From: Bremia lactucae
Lineage: Eukaryota; Oomycota; Peronosporomycetes; Peronosporales; Peronosporaceae
Length of the DNA stretch: 64,000 bases
NCBI RefSeq assembly: GCF_004359215.1
Contig: NW_027152031.1
Coordinates: forward strand, 1,096,119 to 1,160,118
Direction: 5' to 3'
Each line of letters begins with the position of its first letter. The stretch's first letter is position 1. Positions 22,245 through 33,127 of the stretch are shown one piece after another. The position numbers and the translations under genes are program-made. Under the pieces are notes generated by a model. It saw only the letters and a program-made list of their open reading frames with translations, had not been told where the DNA came from and did no database searches.

Positions 22245-22256
22245 TGGTAGCACTTT
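22245..22256 (+). other. Primer-binding site of element A
   Basis: TGGTAGCACTTT two bases after the LTR end, identical in its core to those of elements C and D. Confidence 0.7.
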
Positions 22257-22385
22257 GTAGTCCGTCCACTCCCACATTTTTTTTCATCTAACATGGACAT
22301 AACAGATGATAGTGGGAATACGCATCACGTTTCGCGTAATAGCTACTCCTTTTAAAGTGACATAGAGAGGAGTGCGGTCGAACGA

Positions 22386-23640
22386 ATGAGTTTGACCATA
22401 GGGAGCGATGCCATCTTGGCCATGCTGTCCGGTTTGGACAGAGATGTCCTACATTCAGCCACCGCCAAGTTCATACAACATGAACTTGACGAGGCGAAGG
22501 AGAAGGTAGCCTTGCTGTATCAGCAAGACTCTCAACAGGCAGAACTGTTGAGGTTACAACAGGTTCAGAGCCCTGTACCTGGGATGACGCACACGCGTCG
22601 TCCCGAAACCTTACTGATTGACATCTCTAAGTGTAGGGGAGTCGAAAAAGACACTTAAAATGGTTTGTCGAGTTGGACGATGCGATAAGGGCACGTCACA
22701 TCATCGACGAGCAAATGCAAGTCGCATTTGCTCAATCAAATTTGGCAGGTCGTGTCAAAACTTGAGCATTGTGCCTTAAGTTGCGCGACCCATATGTCTT
22801 TGAGTCGCTAGCGGCTTTAAAGGGCGGCTGAAACAGACGTTTGAACCGCCTAGGACTGAGTTCAGAGCTCGTTCAGAGCTTCTGAAACTCAAGTAAGGCG
22901 AGCGTGATGTTCACGCTTATGCCCAGCGCATACGACTCTTACCGAATTGTATTTACAAATAACCCAGTCCATGAACACACGCTGATTACGGTGTTCATGC
23001 CAGGTTTTACGGATGGTCTCGTAAAGACCCACCTGTTCCGCTTAAAAATGGATACGCTTGAAGAAGCAATATCCGTTGCGGAACAGTAGGACTTTAGCTC
23101 GAGAGATGCTCAAGCTAGTTCGTCATCGTATCGTCCTTTAAGACGAAACGAGCTTGGAGGTCCAGAACCCATGGACCTTTCTTACGTCGAATGCGAGAAA
23201 CCTCGCTTTTCGAACAATAAGCGATTGCAGAAATGCAATCGCTGTCAAAAGTTAGGACACTAGGCTTATGAGTGTAGTGCCCCACGCCCAGTACCGAGAG
23301 GTACTGAACGTAATTCAGGGCCGAATGCGAAAAGAGCAACGGTCGCGTGTCCGACATTGTTGCAAATTCGCAACAACGAGGCGGACTGGCACATAACGGT
23401 CGGGGTCAGTAGGAGCGCAACGCCCTACCGATCCAGCAACCTCAAGAGAATTTGCAAATCTCTTGACTATAGTGGCGCCAGACACACAATCATTATGTGT
23501 CTCTGCACCTGGTGATGAGGGATCCCTCATCACCTTGAAGTTAAAAGTGACAAATGATTTGTCACTTAGAGCCCTAGAGGACTGCGGAGCGTTGAATAAC
23601 TTTATTCGTCGCCAGTCACTAGAGGGAGGGTCGTAGGCTC
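22386..23640 (+). pseudogene. gag of element A
   Basis: The start codon at 22386 opens MSLTIGSDAILAMLSGLDRD, and the frame is open for 90 codons. After a shift, capsid-like helices follow, including 22904-23089 with HEHTLITVFMPGFTDGLVKT. A CCHC knuckle reads CNRCQKLGH then, after a stop, AYEC (23,229-23,275), so the knuckle is complete apart from the stop. Gag would package the RNA; this copy is not translatable as one chain. Confidence 0.75.
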
Positions 23641-23977
23641 AAGTATGTTGAGCGCGACATCCCTCCAACGAGGATGACAGTGCGTCTAGCGACAGGCGCA
23701 TCGATAACAGTAATGAAACGCGTAGTGAAATTTTACAAAATGTTAAAAGATCTACAGTACGATGATGATTACATCGTACTGGGATTTAACTAACAAATTC
23801 ATGTCATCCTAGGTTTACCTTGGCTCAGAAAATACGAGCCAAGGATCAGCTGGCAGCATCGATCCGTAAAGATGCCTGCCACTTGTTCATCAGATGGCCA
23901 TTTGATAAACGTCTTGGAGCGTCCACAAGCGTGTGGATGTACTACGAGTGAGTGCGATGGCCTCACTTGTGGTACGG
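23641..23977 (+). pseudogene. Protease end of element A, cut at the B-type fragment
   Basis: Contains the ILGLPWLRKYEP motif (about 23,805-23,850) and the following residues shared with D and E. Homology stops at 23977, where a single N (23978) precedes sequence of a different element in inverse orientation. Confidence 0.7.
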
Positions 23978-23978
23978 N

Positions 23979-24872
23979 GTGAGAAGAAACAGGGGGTACA
24001 GTACCACCCATGATTTCTTTCACACGCAAACGGGCGAAATTAATTCGCTGCGACCGCTGTTTCATCGCATCGGAATGCGGATGAATGCGGCGCAGGAATT
24101 CCGCCTCGTATTGGTCGGGCGTTTCATTTGAACGCAACACGACCGGGATCGGGAAAATACGCCCAAGCGATTTTCCCTGAGCCCTCCATGATTGAAAGAC
24201 GCCATAATAATTATGTGCGTCTACAAGAGCGCGCTCTAGGAGCGACGCTCTTCCGTTTAAACGAGGCCATTTAGGTGGAGGGGGCATCTTTGGCATGCCA
24301 CCCGTCACATAGCCACGTTCCAAATGACTGGCTTGTGACACCGATTGAGCACGTTCACGTGTCATCGGCGGAGCTTTAGGCTCCGAATCCTCTAAGCCAG
24401 AACCATTATGGATTATGATCTGAGCATAAGGCGTTGTAGTTATACCCAACGGAGAAGCGGCTGCGCCTTTATGGGCTGCGCTCTCATTAGTTGTCGCTGC
24501 ACTATCCAGCGCAGACGACGAGACAGCATGCGTAAATGCTGCTGTCTCCATGTTGTGAGCCATGAGAGAAGTTTGGATGGGCAATAATACGCCATCATCC
24601 TTCCTCATGAGCTCGTTGTCCGCATCACTACTATGAGGTGACGGCAACGGTGTCGACTCATTGTAGTCGACAATGAGCGACGGATCAAAATCATCACTGT
24701 TAAAGTGGGATGGATCCTTTAGATCTGTTAACGCGACAGCAGCACCAGCTGTCGGCGCTTCGACTAAGGCATATGATGCGGCCGGCGAATTAACGCGGCG
24801 CGTGCGCTTAGTGTGAGGTTGAGTGGGCGTCTTTGCAGACGACCCACCAACGTGGCCCCTTTTAGGTGGCAT
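23979..24872 (-). CDS. Antisense accessory protein of the B-type fragment (best preserved, 3' end lost)
   Basis: 298 codons open from the ATG at 24872 (MPPKRGHVGG) to the N at 23978. Residues 1-27 are basic (PPKRGH, TKRTRR) and could form a nuclear localisation signal. Residues 61-72 hold the acidic motif DFDPSLIVDYNE. Residues 73-205 are low-complexity (Ser/Ala/His/Pro). Residues 207-290 form a probable helical core with RASLLERALVDAHNYYGVF, ETPDQYEAEFLRRIHP and RLRVKEIMGG. No CCHC, protease or envelope-like membrane segment is seen, so it is not gag or env. The gene is convergent with pol and reads away from the 3' LTR. Function unknown. Confidence 0.6.
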
Positions 24873-25004
24873 CTTTGGCGCCGGGTATGGAAACACGTGC
24901 GCTAGAGTGATTGAGTGAACTAGCGGCGTGTAAAGCTGCTCGCAGTTCCTCTCTCCTCTTTGACGAATTTAAAAATGTAAATTTGTTCTTTAAGAGGGGG
25001 ATGG

Positions 25005-25540
25005 TGTAACGGTTTAAAGTTGCCCTAATGTTACACAGTCCCGGTTGAGTACACTTGGTGTACTTAAGGGGGTGGTCAATTAGTAAATAATAGTAATTAG
25101 ACCCAGCACTCGGGTGTGGTGCACATTTGTGACCAACCCTTGTGTATGTGATGCACATGGGTGCATTCACATTAGGAGAGATGGATGACGCCCAGCGTCA
25201 TCCGTTACGCAAGATATCTGGAAAGATATGCTCGCAATACATATTAAGTGTTATCTATAGGGATGACATTTTGATTGGTAAAAATAGGTATTTATATTTA
25301 TTCTATGAAATATAAATCAGTCTGAAAACTACTTCCTACTTGGTAAGTGCGCACGAGGAGACAGATTACCGCTCCCGTGACGACACTTAACCAGAGTACT
25401 TAGTGTGTTGGGTGAGGTCGATTACGCGCCCACCACAATTACCTCACTACACGCAAGAGAAGCAGGTTAAACGGCTTCGTCGCTGTGATAGGGTGTGTGT
25501 CTAAGTAGAACGTGGCCGCATTGCGACGTGCTCGCCTACA
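25005..25540 (+). repeat. LTR of the B-type fragment
   Basis: 536 bp from TGTAACGGTTTAAAG to CTCGCCTACA, TG...CA ends, with a purine tract directly in front. It is the same family as 5278-5808 (shared CATCCGTTACGC, GTGCGCACGAGGAG, ACCACAATTACCTCAC). Confidence 0.75.
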
Positions 25541-27091
25541 CTTATACTCTTGATCTGTATGCGCCTCCGAAGTTAATTTCGGAGATAACTCAATTACCAA
25601 CCCTAGAACCTACGCGGTTCTTGAGAGATCTGCATGGTGCTAAAATCAAGCAGATCTGCGTACTCATCACAGAGGACGATTACGTAACCGACAATCGGTC
25701 AGCGGTAATTTTTGCAGAGATCGAACGGGTTCTCGGCAGCTCACCGATGTACGAAAGTGTCCTCGAAGCAAAGACTCAGATTGAGAGAGATACTACTCAA
25801 TCCTGGGAGTCATTCAAAACAAATCCTTTATACAAGGATTTATTGGAATTCAGGGATGTATTCCCTGAAGCAGTTCCGTGCGAGTTGCCTAAAGATAAAG
25901 GAACTCGACATGAGATCGAGCTGAAACCGGGCTCGAAGTACTGTTCATGAAGCAGTGGACACTGCATCGTGAACAAGTAGTTGCGATCGATAAATTCGTT
26001 ACCGAACGATTAAAAGCGGAACAAGTGAGGGAGTCAACCTCCTTACATAGCTCTCCGACCTTCTGTGTGCGAAAGGCCACAGGAGGGTGGTGGATAGTGC
26101 ACGCATTCAAGAAACTGAATGCTGCAACGGTGACGGCTCAAACGCCGATACCTAGAAAAGGCGTAATCATAGATGGTATGTCTAAGAGTACGATCTTTCC
26201 GTCTATGGATCTGATGGATGTGTTCTATCAAATCCTTATGCGTGACCGGGACATCCCGTACACAGCAGTGAGCACTCTCAGTGGGATGCTCTGAGAATGG
26301 CTAGTGATGCCTCAGGGGCTTAGTAACGCCCCTGCAACACTCAATAGATGCGTAACGGGTCTGTTGACACCGGTGCGAGAATTCGCACCGAGTTATTTTG
26401 ACGATGTCTTCGTCCATAGCCAGGCCATGGACGGAAAGACGGACGTGGAAGTTTATAAAACTCACGTTCGTCAGTTTTTTACACTTATGCGAGAGCATAA
26501 GGTGTACGCAAATCTCAAGAAGTGTATATTCGCTGCAAGCGAAATGTTACTTCTTGGGTGCATCGTCGGTAAACACAGCGTGCGCCCTGATCCCGAAAGG
26601 ATCAAGGCGATCACCGACTGGCCAATTCCAGTCGATGTCAAGAGACTTTGAAAGTTCCTTGGTTTCGCGGCGTACTTGCACAAGCACTCTCGCAATTATG
26701 CCGAGATGACAGTTCATCTCTCTCGTCTCTTAATAAAAGACGAGAAATGGTTATGGAACGCTAATTGTCAGCGTTCGTTTAAAAGTATCGAGCAAAGCTT
26801 GATGCAATCGCCCATCTTGGCGATTGCAGATCAAGAAAGACCATCCATGCGGTCTGTGACGCCAGCGATTTCGCAATCGGCTGCGCGTTAATGCAATACG
26901 ATACAGACGGCGCGGAGCGCGTCGTCTGTTACCAATCGCGTCAGCTGCAACCAGCTGAACGCAATTTTTCAGTGCATGACAAGGAACTCCTTACCATGAA
27001 ATATGCACTGGCTAAATTTAGGGTCTATCTCCTCGGAGATAGACCGTTCATCGTATATATGGACCATGCGACTTTTACTGGCCACGCTAGA
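25541..27091 (+). pseudogene. RT and RNase H of element A
   Basis: Open pieces: 25541-25950 (LYAPPKLISEITQLPTLEP, PKDKGTRHEIEL), 25947-26294 (KATGGWWIVHAFKKLNAATV, MDLMDVFYQILMRD), 26304-26651 (PQGLSNAPATLNRC, SYFDDVFVHS as the catalytic box, KCIFAASEMLLLGCIVGKH) and 26676-27142 (RNase H: CYQSRQLQPAERNFSVHDKE). The RNase H end and integrase start are lost: the text jumps from the YMDHA region to integrase sequence at about 27,070, a deletion of about 520 bp relative to 29,371-29,895. Confidence 0.85.
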
Positions 27092-28800
27092 ATCAGTTCG
27101 TGCGCAAGTACATTCGTGCTTGCGAGGTATGTCAGCGGGTGAAGCCTATCTCTTCATCCCGTGCACCTCTCCAACCTCTACCACTTCGGCAGAGTGTTGG
27201 CAGTCCGTATATATGGACTTCGTCTTCGGATTTCCAGAAGACGATCACAAAAATAATGGAATCCTTGTTTTTGTAGACAGATTCAGCAAGATGGTACATC
27301 TTATTGCAGTACCAGAGTCGATCACGGCTCCGGGCTGCGCCCGTGTCTCTATCAACGCGGAATTCAAACTCCACAGTTTATCCTGTGAACTGGCCTCGGA
27401 TAGAGATCCACGGTTTACGGCAGAGTTTTGACAATCCATGTTCTGATCTCTCGGAAAACGGCTGACTATGTCAACTTCTGATCATCCAGAGACAGATGGT
27501 CAGACGGAACGCGCAAATCGGGTCCTCGAAGAGATAGTTCGAGGTTACGTCCAATCGTACCCGAATTGAAGCGAGTTTTTACCGATGGTCGAATTCGCCA
27601 TCAACAATTCGGTGCATGCGTCTACAACGCACACACCGTTCTTCGTGAATGGCTTATACCATCGTCGCATACCCACCCAATTGGAGGGATCCTCTAGTTT
27701 AAGGGGGGGGGAATCGCACGAGCAAAACACTTCTGGCTCATGCTCATCACGCGTCGAAGTCAACAACGACGCGAGTGATGTCAATGTCGAAGAAATCGAC
27801 ATCGAAGATGAGAAAGATCTCATGGCAGTGCGCATAAAGCGCACTGAAAAAGACAAAACAAATGAGTCAGAAAAAGAATTTCTGCTGGCTCGAAAAATTA
27901 GTGATCCGTTTCGTACAGGATTCCATTGCTAACGCAGTGGACCGTCAGAAACGGAACGCAGACAAACATGGAAGAGCAAATGTTCTTTCATTTAAATTTA
28001 TGACGTAGTTCTACTCTCTACGGTAAACTTACCGAAGCGTGTCACTAATGTGGTTAGCAGTAAACTACTACCCAGGTTCATTGGGCCATTCCTTGTAATG
28101 CATCGTAGAGGCAATGCGTACACAATAGAATTGCCACGTAGGATGCGTACGCATTCTACGTTTTACGTTGGTCGGCTCCGCCCGTAAAATCAGGACGCGG
28201 TTTCTTCCGAGGACGGATCCGACCACCCTTTTCAAGAATTCCTAAATATTCTTGTGATCGCGACCCAAATTAATATGTTGAATCTAGAGTTTCTTGTGCC
28301 GGTTCCGAGTTTCCTCAAAACTGCGATGAGCTGACGACAGCTCATCACGAGGAGCGTGAAATTTCCGTTCGTACTCCAACATGGAGTACGCACTCTTTGA
28401 ACGGTCTTCCAACCGCTCGATATGGTGATCCTGCACCTCTGCTTCAACGAGCGACGCTTGCCACGCTCGTGGTCAAGTCCCTCCTCCTAATCATGAAGAA
28501 AGCGATCGATTTTGGCGATCTTCGACTTTAGATCCGACTCACGGTTCGGTTTTAATTTTCCCTCCTAAACCACAACCATAGGTGGATTGCCACGGTGGTC
28601 AATGTTTACTTGTCGAACGTATCCAAAACCACCGTGATATGAAGGGTTAGCGAACAAGTTATCTTGTTCGCTGGCGCGGTTATCCACCTTCACATGACAG
28701 CTGGGAGCCTCGTTCCCGGCTGGTTGCTGATGTTGAGGGCCTCGTCCGTCAGTATGACGAGACTTATCGGAATGTAAGAAGGTCCATCGGAAAATACGCG
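27092..28800 (+). pseudogene. Integrase and chromodomain of element A, first copy
   Basis: The integrase core is open to 27431 (SVYMDFVFGFPEDDH, LVFVDRFSKMVHL, ELASDRDPRF) and then frameshifted. The piece 27585-27932 holds VEFAINNSVHASTTHTPFF. The C-terminal region and a Ser/Pro-rich linker follow. A chromodomain is read at about 28,600-28,790 (LLVERIQNHRD, SYLVRWRGYPPSHDSWEP, LVRQYDET) with a stop between its halves. Identical to 29917-31625 except one noted base. Confidence 0.8.
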
Positions 28801-29287
28801 CCCTTGGCGCATGCAAATTGATTGCAAAACGTCAATCGCATCCCGCATCTCAATAGAGATGCGAGCCCTTCCCCAGGGCGAAGAAAGGGAATAGACATAT
28901 CCTCTTACTCTCTTCGTGTTGTGAACCCAACACGGACAGGGACCATTCCACGTAAAGCATGGAAGCCCAGCCTCACGAGACAACCGCTGCAGCTTAAATC
29001 TTGCACCGGTTGGAGTTCGTTTTTAAACTTAACGCGAATTCCATTAAGTCCATTGAAGTCAGGCTTCATGTCCAATGTCTTTGACATTACGAATGAACGC
29101 GCTCCAGGCTTGCATAAGCGAGACTCTATCTCGCTTATTGTTGCCACTATACCATCGATGCTTGAAAAAAGCATCGAGATAAAAATCTTCCTCAGCGCGA
29201 AAGATCTTCGCGCTGGGATCAAGGCCATGTAGCTTTGTCGCAATAAATAAGGGATATTTATTGTGAGGAGTAGTCTCTCCAGACAAG
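27092..29287. repeat. 2.2-kb direct repeat, copy 1
   Basis: 2196 bp repeated at 29917-32112 with a constant offset of 2825 bp. I found a single difference (A at 27457, T at 30282). It covers integrase, linker, chromodomain and the antisense accessory core. Confidence 0.85.
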
Positions 29288-29351
29288 TTACTGACTAGCC
29301 GTTCGGGTAAAGCCACGGCTTTTTCTCAGGGTAAGACGAGACATTTTATTG
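28232..29351 (-). pseudogene. Antisense accessory gene of element A, first copy (truncated)
   Basis: Minus-strand open piece 29316-29059 holds LSGETTPHNKYPLF, KLHGLDPSAKIFRAEEDFYL and DAFFKHRWYSG. The reading continues in broken frames through MRDAIDVLQSICMRQGRVF, a His/Gln-rich linker (28816-28565) and the coiled-coil part (RFLHD, EEGLDHERGKRRSL). The N-terminal acidic part is lost at the junction near 29351, where RNase H sequence begins. Confidence 0.5.
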
Positions 29352-29916
29352 TATGTACTCGGACACGGACCATGCGTCATTACGCACGGCCCTAAACAGT
29401 CCACACCTCTCGCAAAGAATGGCGAGGTGGCTATCCTTCTTTACGGAGAATAATTTCTTCGTAGAATATAAACTAGAACGACTTAATGTCGTCGCTAATG
29501 CGTTATCACGCTGACCCGATTTCGAGCCGGCTGTGCACTCGAGCAGTGAAAATAATCCCACTGTTGCAACACTCATTACAAGTGTTCCATCATCACCTCT
29601 GTTTGATGACATAAAAAAGCCTACACAGAAGATAAAGACCTTCTCCATTTAATCGATCATCTCATGAATTCATTTAATAAATCTTTTAAAGATTTACCGG
29701 CTTTATACCGATTGTCGTCCGATCGATACACAACCCGCAACGACTTACTGTACTACATAGCCGTTGCCAACGACATTCCACGTGTTGTCGTCCCTACTCA
29801 CAATGATTTGCGCTAGCGCATCATGTATGAGTGTCACGATGCACCAACAAGTGGGCATCGTGGACATGAAAAAACTTGTCTCACAGTAAGTCGCGACTTT
29901 TACTGGTCCCGTTAGT
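29352..29916 (+). pseudogene. RNase H end and integrase start between the two repeat copies
   Basis: Plus-strand reading with SDTDHASLRTALNSPHLSQR-like sequence near 29,361-29,420, a Leu-Ser-Arg end near 29,505, then integrase N-terminal finger sequence (CHDAPTSGHRGHEKT near 29,830). It supplies the part missing from the first pol copy and precedes the second integrase copy. Confidence 0.7.
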
Positions 29917-31625
29917 ATCAGTTCGTGCGCAAGTACATTCGTGCTTGCGAGGTATGTCAGCGGGTGAAGCCTATCTCTTCATCCCGTGCACCTCTCCAAC
30001 CTCTACCACTTCGGCAGAGTGTTGGCAGTCCGTATATATGGACTTCGTCTTCGGATTTCCAGAAGACGATCACAAAAATAATGGAATCCTTGTTTTTGTA
30101 GACAGATTCAGCAAGATGGTACATCTTATTGCAGTACCAGAGTCGATCACGGCTCCGGGCTGCGCCCGTGTCTCTATCAACGCGGAATTCAAACTCCACA
30201 GTTTATCCTGTGAACTGGCCTCGGATAGAGATCCACGGTTTACGGCAGAGTTTTGACAATCCATGTTCTGATCTCTCGGAATACGGCTGACTATGTCAAC
30301 TTCTGATCATCCAGAGACAGATGGTCAGACGGAACGCGCAAATCGGGTCCTCGAAGAGATAGTTCGAGGTTACGTCCAATCGTACCCGAATTGAAGCGAG
30401 TTTTTACCGATGGTCGAATTCGCCATCAACAATTCGGTGCATGCGTCTACAACGCACACACCGTTCTTCGTGAATGGCTTATACCATCGTCGCATACCCA
30501 CCCAATTGGAGGGATCCTCTAGTTTAAGGGGGGGGGAATCGCACGAGCAAAACACTTCTGGCTCATGCTCATCACGCGTCGAAGTCAACAACGACGCGAG
30601 TGATGTCAATGTCGAAGAAATCGACATCGAAGATGAGAAAGATCTCATGGCAGTGCGCATAAAGCGCACTGAAAAAGACAAAACAAATGAGTCAGAAAAA
30701 GAATTTCTGCTGGCTCGAAAAATTAGTGATCCGTTTCGTACAGGATTCCATTGCTAACGCAGTGGACCGTCAGAAACGGAACGCAGACAAACATGGAAGA
30801 GCAAATGTTCTTTCATTTAAATTTATGACGTAGTTCTACTCTCTACGGTAAACTTACCGAAGCGTGTCACTAATGTGGTTAGCAGTAAACTACTACCCAG
30901 GTTCATTGGGCCATTCCTTGTAATGCATCGTAGAGGCAATGCGTACACAATAGAATTGCCACGTAGGATGCGTACGCATTCTACGTTTTACGTTGGTCGG
31001 CTCCGCCCGTAAAATCAGGACGCGGTTTCTTCCGAGGACGGATCCGACCACCCTTTTCAAGAATTCCTAAATATTCTTGTGATCGCGACCCAAATTAATA
31101 TGTTGAATCTAGAGTTTCTTGTGCCGGTTCCGAGTTTCCTCAAAACTGCGATGAGCTGACGACAGCTCATCACGAGGAGCGTGAAATTTCCGTTCGTACT
31201 CCAACATGGAGTACGCACTCTTTGAACGGTCTTCCAACCGCTCGATATGGTGATCCTGCACCTCTGCTTCAACGAGCGACGCTTGCCACGCTCGTGGTCA
31301 AGTCCCTCCTCCTAATCATGAAGAAAGCGATCGATTTTGGCGATCTTCGACTTTAGATCCGACTCACGGTTCGGTTTTAATTTTCCCTCCTAAACCACAA
31401 CCATAGGTGGATTGCCACGGTGGTCAATGTTTACTTGTCGAACGTATCCAAAACCACCGTGATATGAAGGGTTAGCGAACAAGTTATCTTGTTCGCTGGC
31501 GCGGTTATCCACCTTCACATGACAGCTGGGAGCCTCGTTCCCGGCTGGTTGCTGATGTTGAGGGCCTCGTCCGTCAGTATGACGAGACTTATCGGAATGT
31601 AAGAAGGTCCATCGGAAAATACGCG
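29917..31625 (+). pseudogene. Integrase and chromodomain of element A, second copy
   Basis: Same reading and the same breaks as the first copy: core to 30256, C-terminal piece 30410-30757, chromodomain about 31,425-31,615. The shared stops show that the duplication happened after the gene had died. Confidence 0.8.
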
Positions 31626-32112
31626 CCCTTGGCGCATGCAAATTGATTGCAAAACGTCAATCGCATCCCGCATCTCAATAGAGATGCGAGCCCTTCCCCA
31701 GGGCGAAGAAAGGGAATAGACATATCCTCTTACTCTCTTCGTGTTGTGAACCCAACACGGACAGGGACCATTCCACGTAAAGCATGGAAGCCCAGCCTCA
31801 CGAGACAACCGCTGCAGCTTAAATCTTGCACCGGTTGGAGTTCGTTTTTAAACTTAACGCGAATTCCATTAAGTCCATTGAAGTCAGGCTTCATGTCCAA
31901 TGTCTTTGACATTACGAATGAACGCGCTCCAGGCTTGCATAAGCGAGACTCTATCTCGCTTATTGTTGCCACTATACCATCGATGCTTGAAAAAAGCATC
32001 GAGATAAAAATCTTCCTCAGCGCGAAAGATCTTCGCGCTGGGATCAAGGCCATGTAGCTTTGTCGCAATAAATAAGGGATATTTATTGTGAGGAGTAGTC
32101 TCTCCAGACAAG
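29917..32112. repeat. 2.2-kb direct repeat, copy 2
   Basis: Partner of 27092-29287 at 2825-bp offset. Its left flank (to 29916) and right flank (from 32113) differ from those of copy 1, so the repeat has sharp borders. Confidence 0.85.
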
Positions 32113-32657
32113 CTATTGATTAGTCGTTCGGGCAAAAGCCACGGCTTCTTTTTAGGGGCAAGATGATACATTTTATTGTCTTCACTCCCCTGAGTGATAC
32201 CCACTGAAGCAAAGGTACCACAAGAACTTTTAGTACGATGGCTTATGCCATCGTCAGCACCTTGCACAGAACAGGTGCAGGTGACCGTACAAGAGACGGA
32301 ACGGGCGATGAGGAACCATCCCCATCGTCGGAACCAAACAGACTATTAACTCGTCTATTAGAATGAGCCCTCTTTCGAAGGCTCATAGTCAGCCGCCTGA
32401 CGTCTATCAGGCGACTGTTCTATTCTTCCCGAGTCAGCCATTTCGTCCGACTCGCATTCGTAGTCGACCTCCAAATAGGGGTCGAATTCACGTGGTATAC
32501 CACCACGTGCACCCGCAACATCTAGTGTTGCGCGAGAAGAAGATACTACGGCAGACGGAACGTCTGCCGCAAGAGACATAAGTGCGTCACCCGCGGCTGC
32601 ATGAACCGCAGCTGAAGGCTCCGCACTATTAGCTCCCCGCATGGATTTATTCTTCAT
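31057..32657 (-). pseudogene. Antisense accessory gene of element A, second and longer copy
   Basis: The ATG at 32657 opens MKNKSMRGANSAEP and gives 99 codons with an Ala-rich stretch and the acidic motif REFDPYLEVDYECESDE, like DFDPSLIVDY in the B-type protein. After a shift, 32267-31884 (127 codons) holds KPWLLPERLINSLSGE, AEEDFYLDAFFKHRW and MQAWSAFIRNVKDI. Broken pieces then follow into the linker and coiled coil to 31057. The gene starts 117 bp inside the 3' LTR and runs toward pol. A nucleotide stretch with CCAATCA on the plus strand lies just upstream of its ATG (about 32,688), a possible promoter area. Confidence 0.55.
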
Positions 32658-32774
32658 GCGATGAAATTAAAATGATGGTTCTGACCAATCAGCATCATTT
32701 TAAAAGTAAGTGGTTACATAGTGACCACTCTATCAAATGACAGTCAGAGTGGTTGTCGTTTAAGGGAGGGGTGA

Positions 32775-33127
32775 TGTAACGGGGTGTATCGTTACATGAA
32801 ATTAACACTTAAAGTTGTTAATTAATACAATATCTAAAAGGTAGATAATATTTGGAGAATATTACTTTATATAGTAATGCTCGGAAATCTTATCCATAAA
32901 TAGGTATAAGCCGTTATATCTATTTATCCCGCAGACTAATCAGCTGTAAACGTAAACAAATAGAGACAGATAAGATTTCAATTGCATGTTTAGTACTAGT
33001 TTATAATTAAGTTAGCATTAACAGATAGAAAGAAGAGAAACTTAATTATATTAATACAGTTTTCATTTAAGCCTCTTTAAGGTAGTTGTCTTAAAGAGTA
33101 GTCTTCCTCTGCACGTACTACTGTACG
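32775..33127 (+). repeat. 3' LTR of element A, truncated
   Basis: It opens TGTAACGGGGTGTATCGTTACA at 32775, directly after a purine tract (TTTAAGGGAGGGGTGA). It matches 21804 onward for about 350 bp and ends abruptly near 33127 against element F sequence. Confidence 0.8.

Larger units (their letters stand above)
23979..25540 (+). mobile_element. 3' fragment of a B-type element inside element A
   Basis: It consists of an antisense accessory gene (24872 to 23979), a purine tract (about 24,989-25,004: TTTAAGAGGGGGATGG) and an LTR (25005-25540) in plus orientation. It is the inverted counterpart of 5278-6800. On its left is a single ambiguous base; on its right the LTR end CCTACA abuts RT-linker sequence of element A with no remaining spacer. 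About 0.5 kb of element A between protease and RT is missing at this place. Confidence 0.7.
21804..33127 (+). mobile_element. Element A: plus-strand chromodomain Ty3/Gypsy retrotransposon, rearranged
   Basis: 5' LTR (21804-22242), primer-binding site, gag, protease start, a foreign B-type fragment (23979-25540), RT, RNase H, integrase, chromodomain, antisense accessory gene, a tandem repeat of the last part, polypurine tract and 3' LTR (32775 onward, truncated). It is the inverted relative of element E, 1.88 kb away. All genes are broken. Confidence 0.8.

Noticed and set aside
27703..27712. Poly-G tract in the integrase (also 30528 and, inverted, 15210) as a central polypurine tract
   Set aside because: It falls in codons for Gly in a variable integrase loop (RGGG in element C), and the other elements lack a matching AAAAG-type tract; chance composition is enough.
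31647..32057. A 136-codon plus-strand frame (also at 28822-29232)
   Set aside because: It lies opposite the accessory gene core, whose minus-strand text is conserved in element G; the plus frame has no counterpart there.
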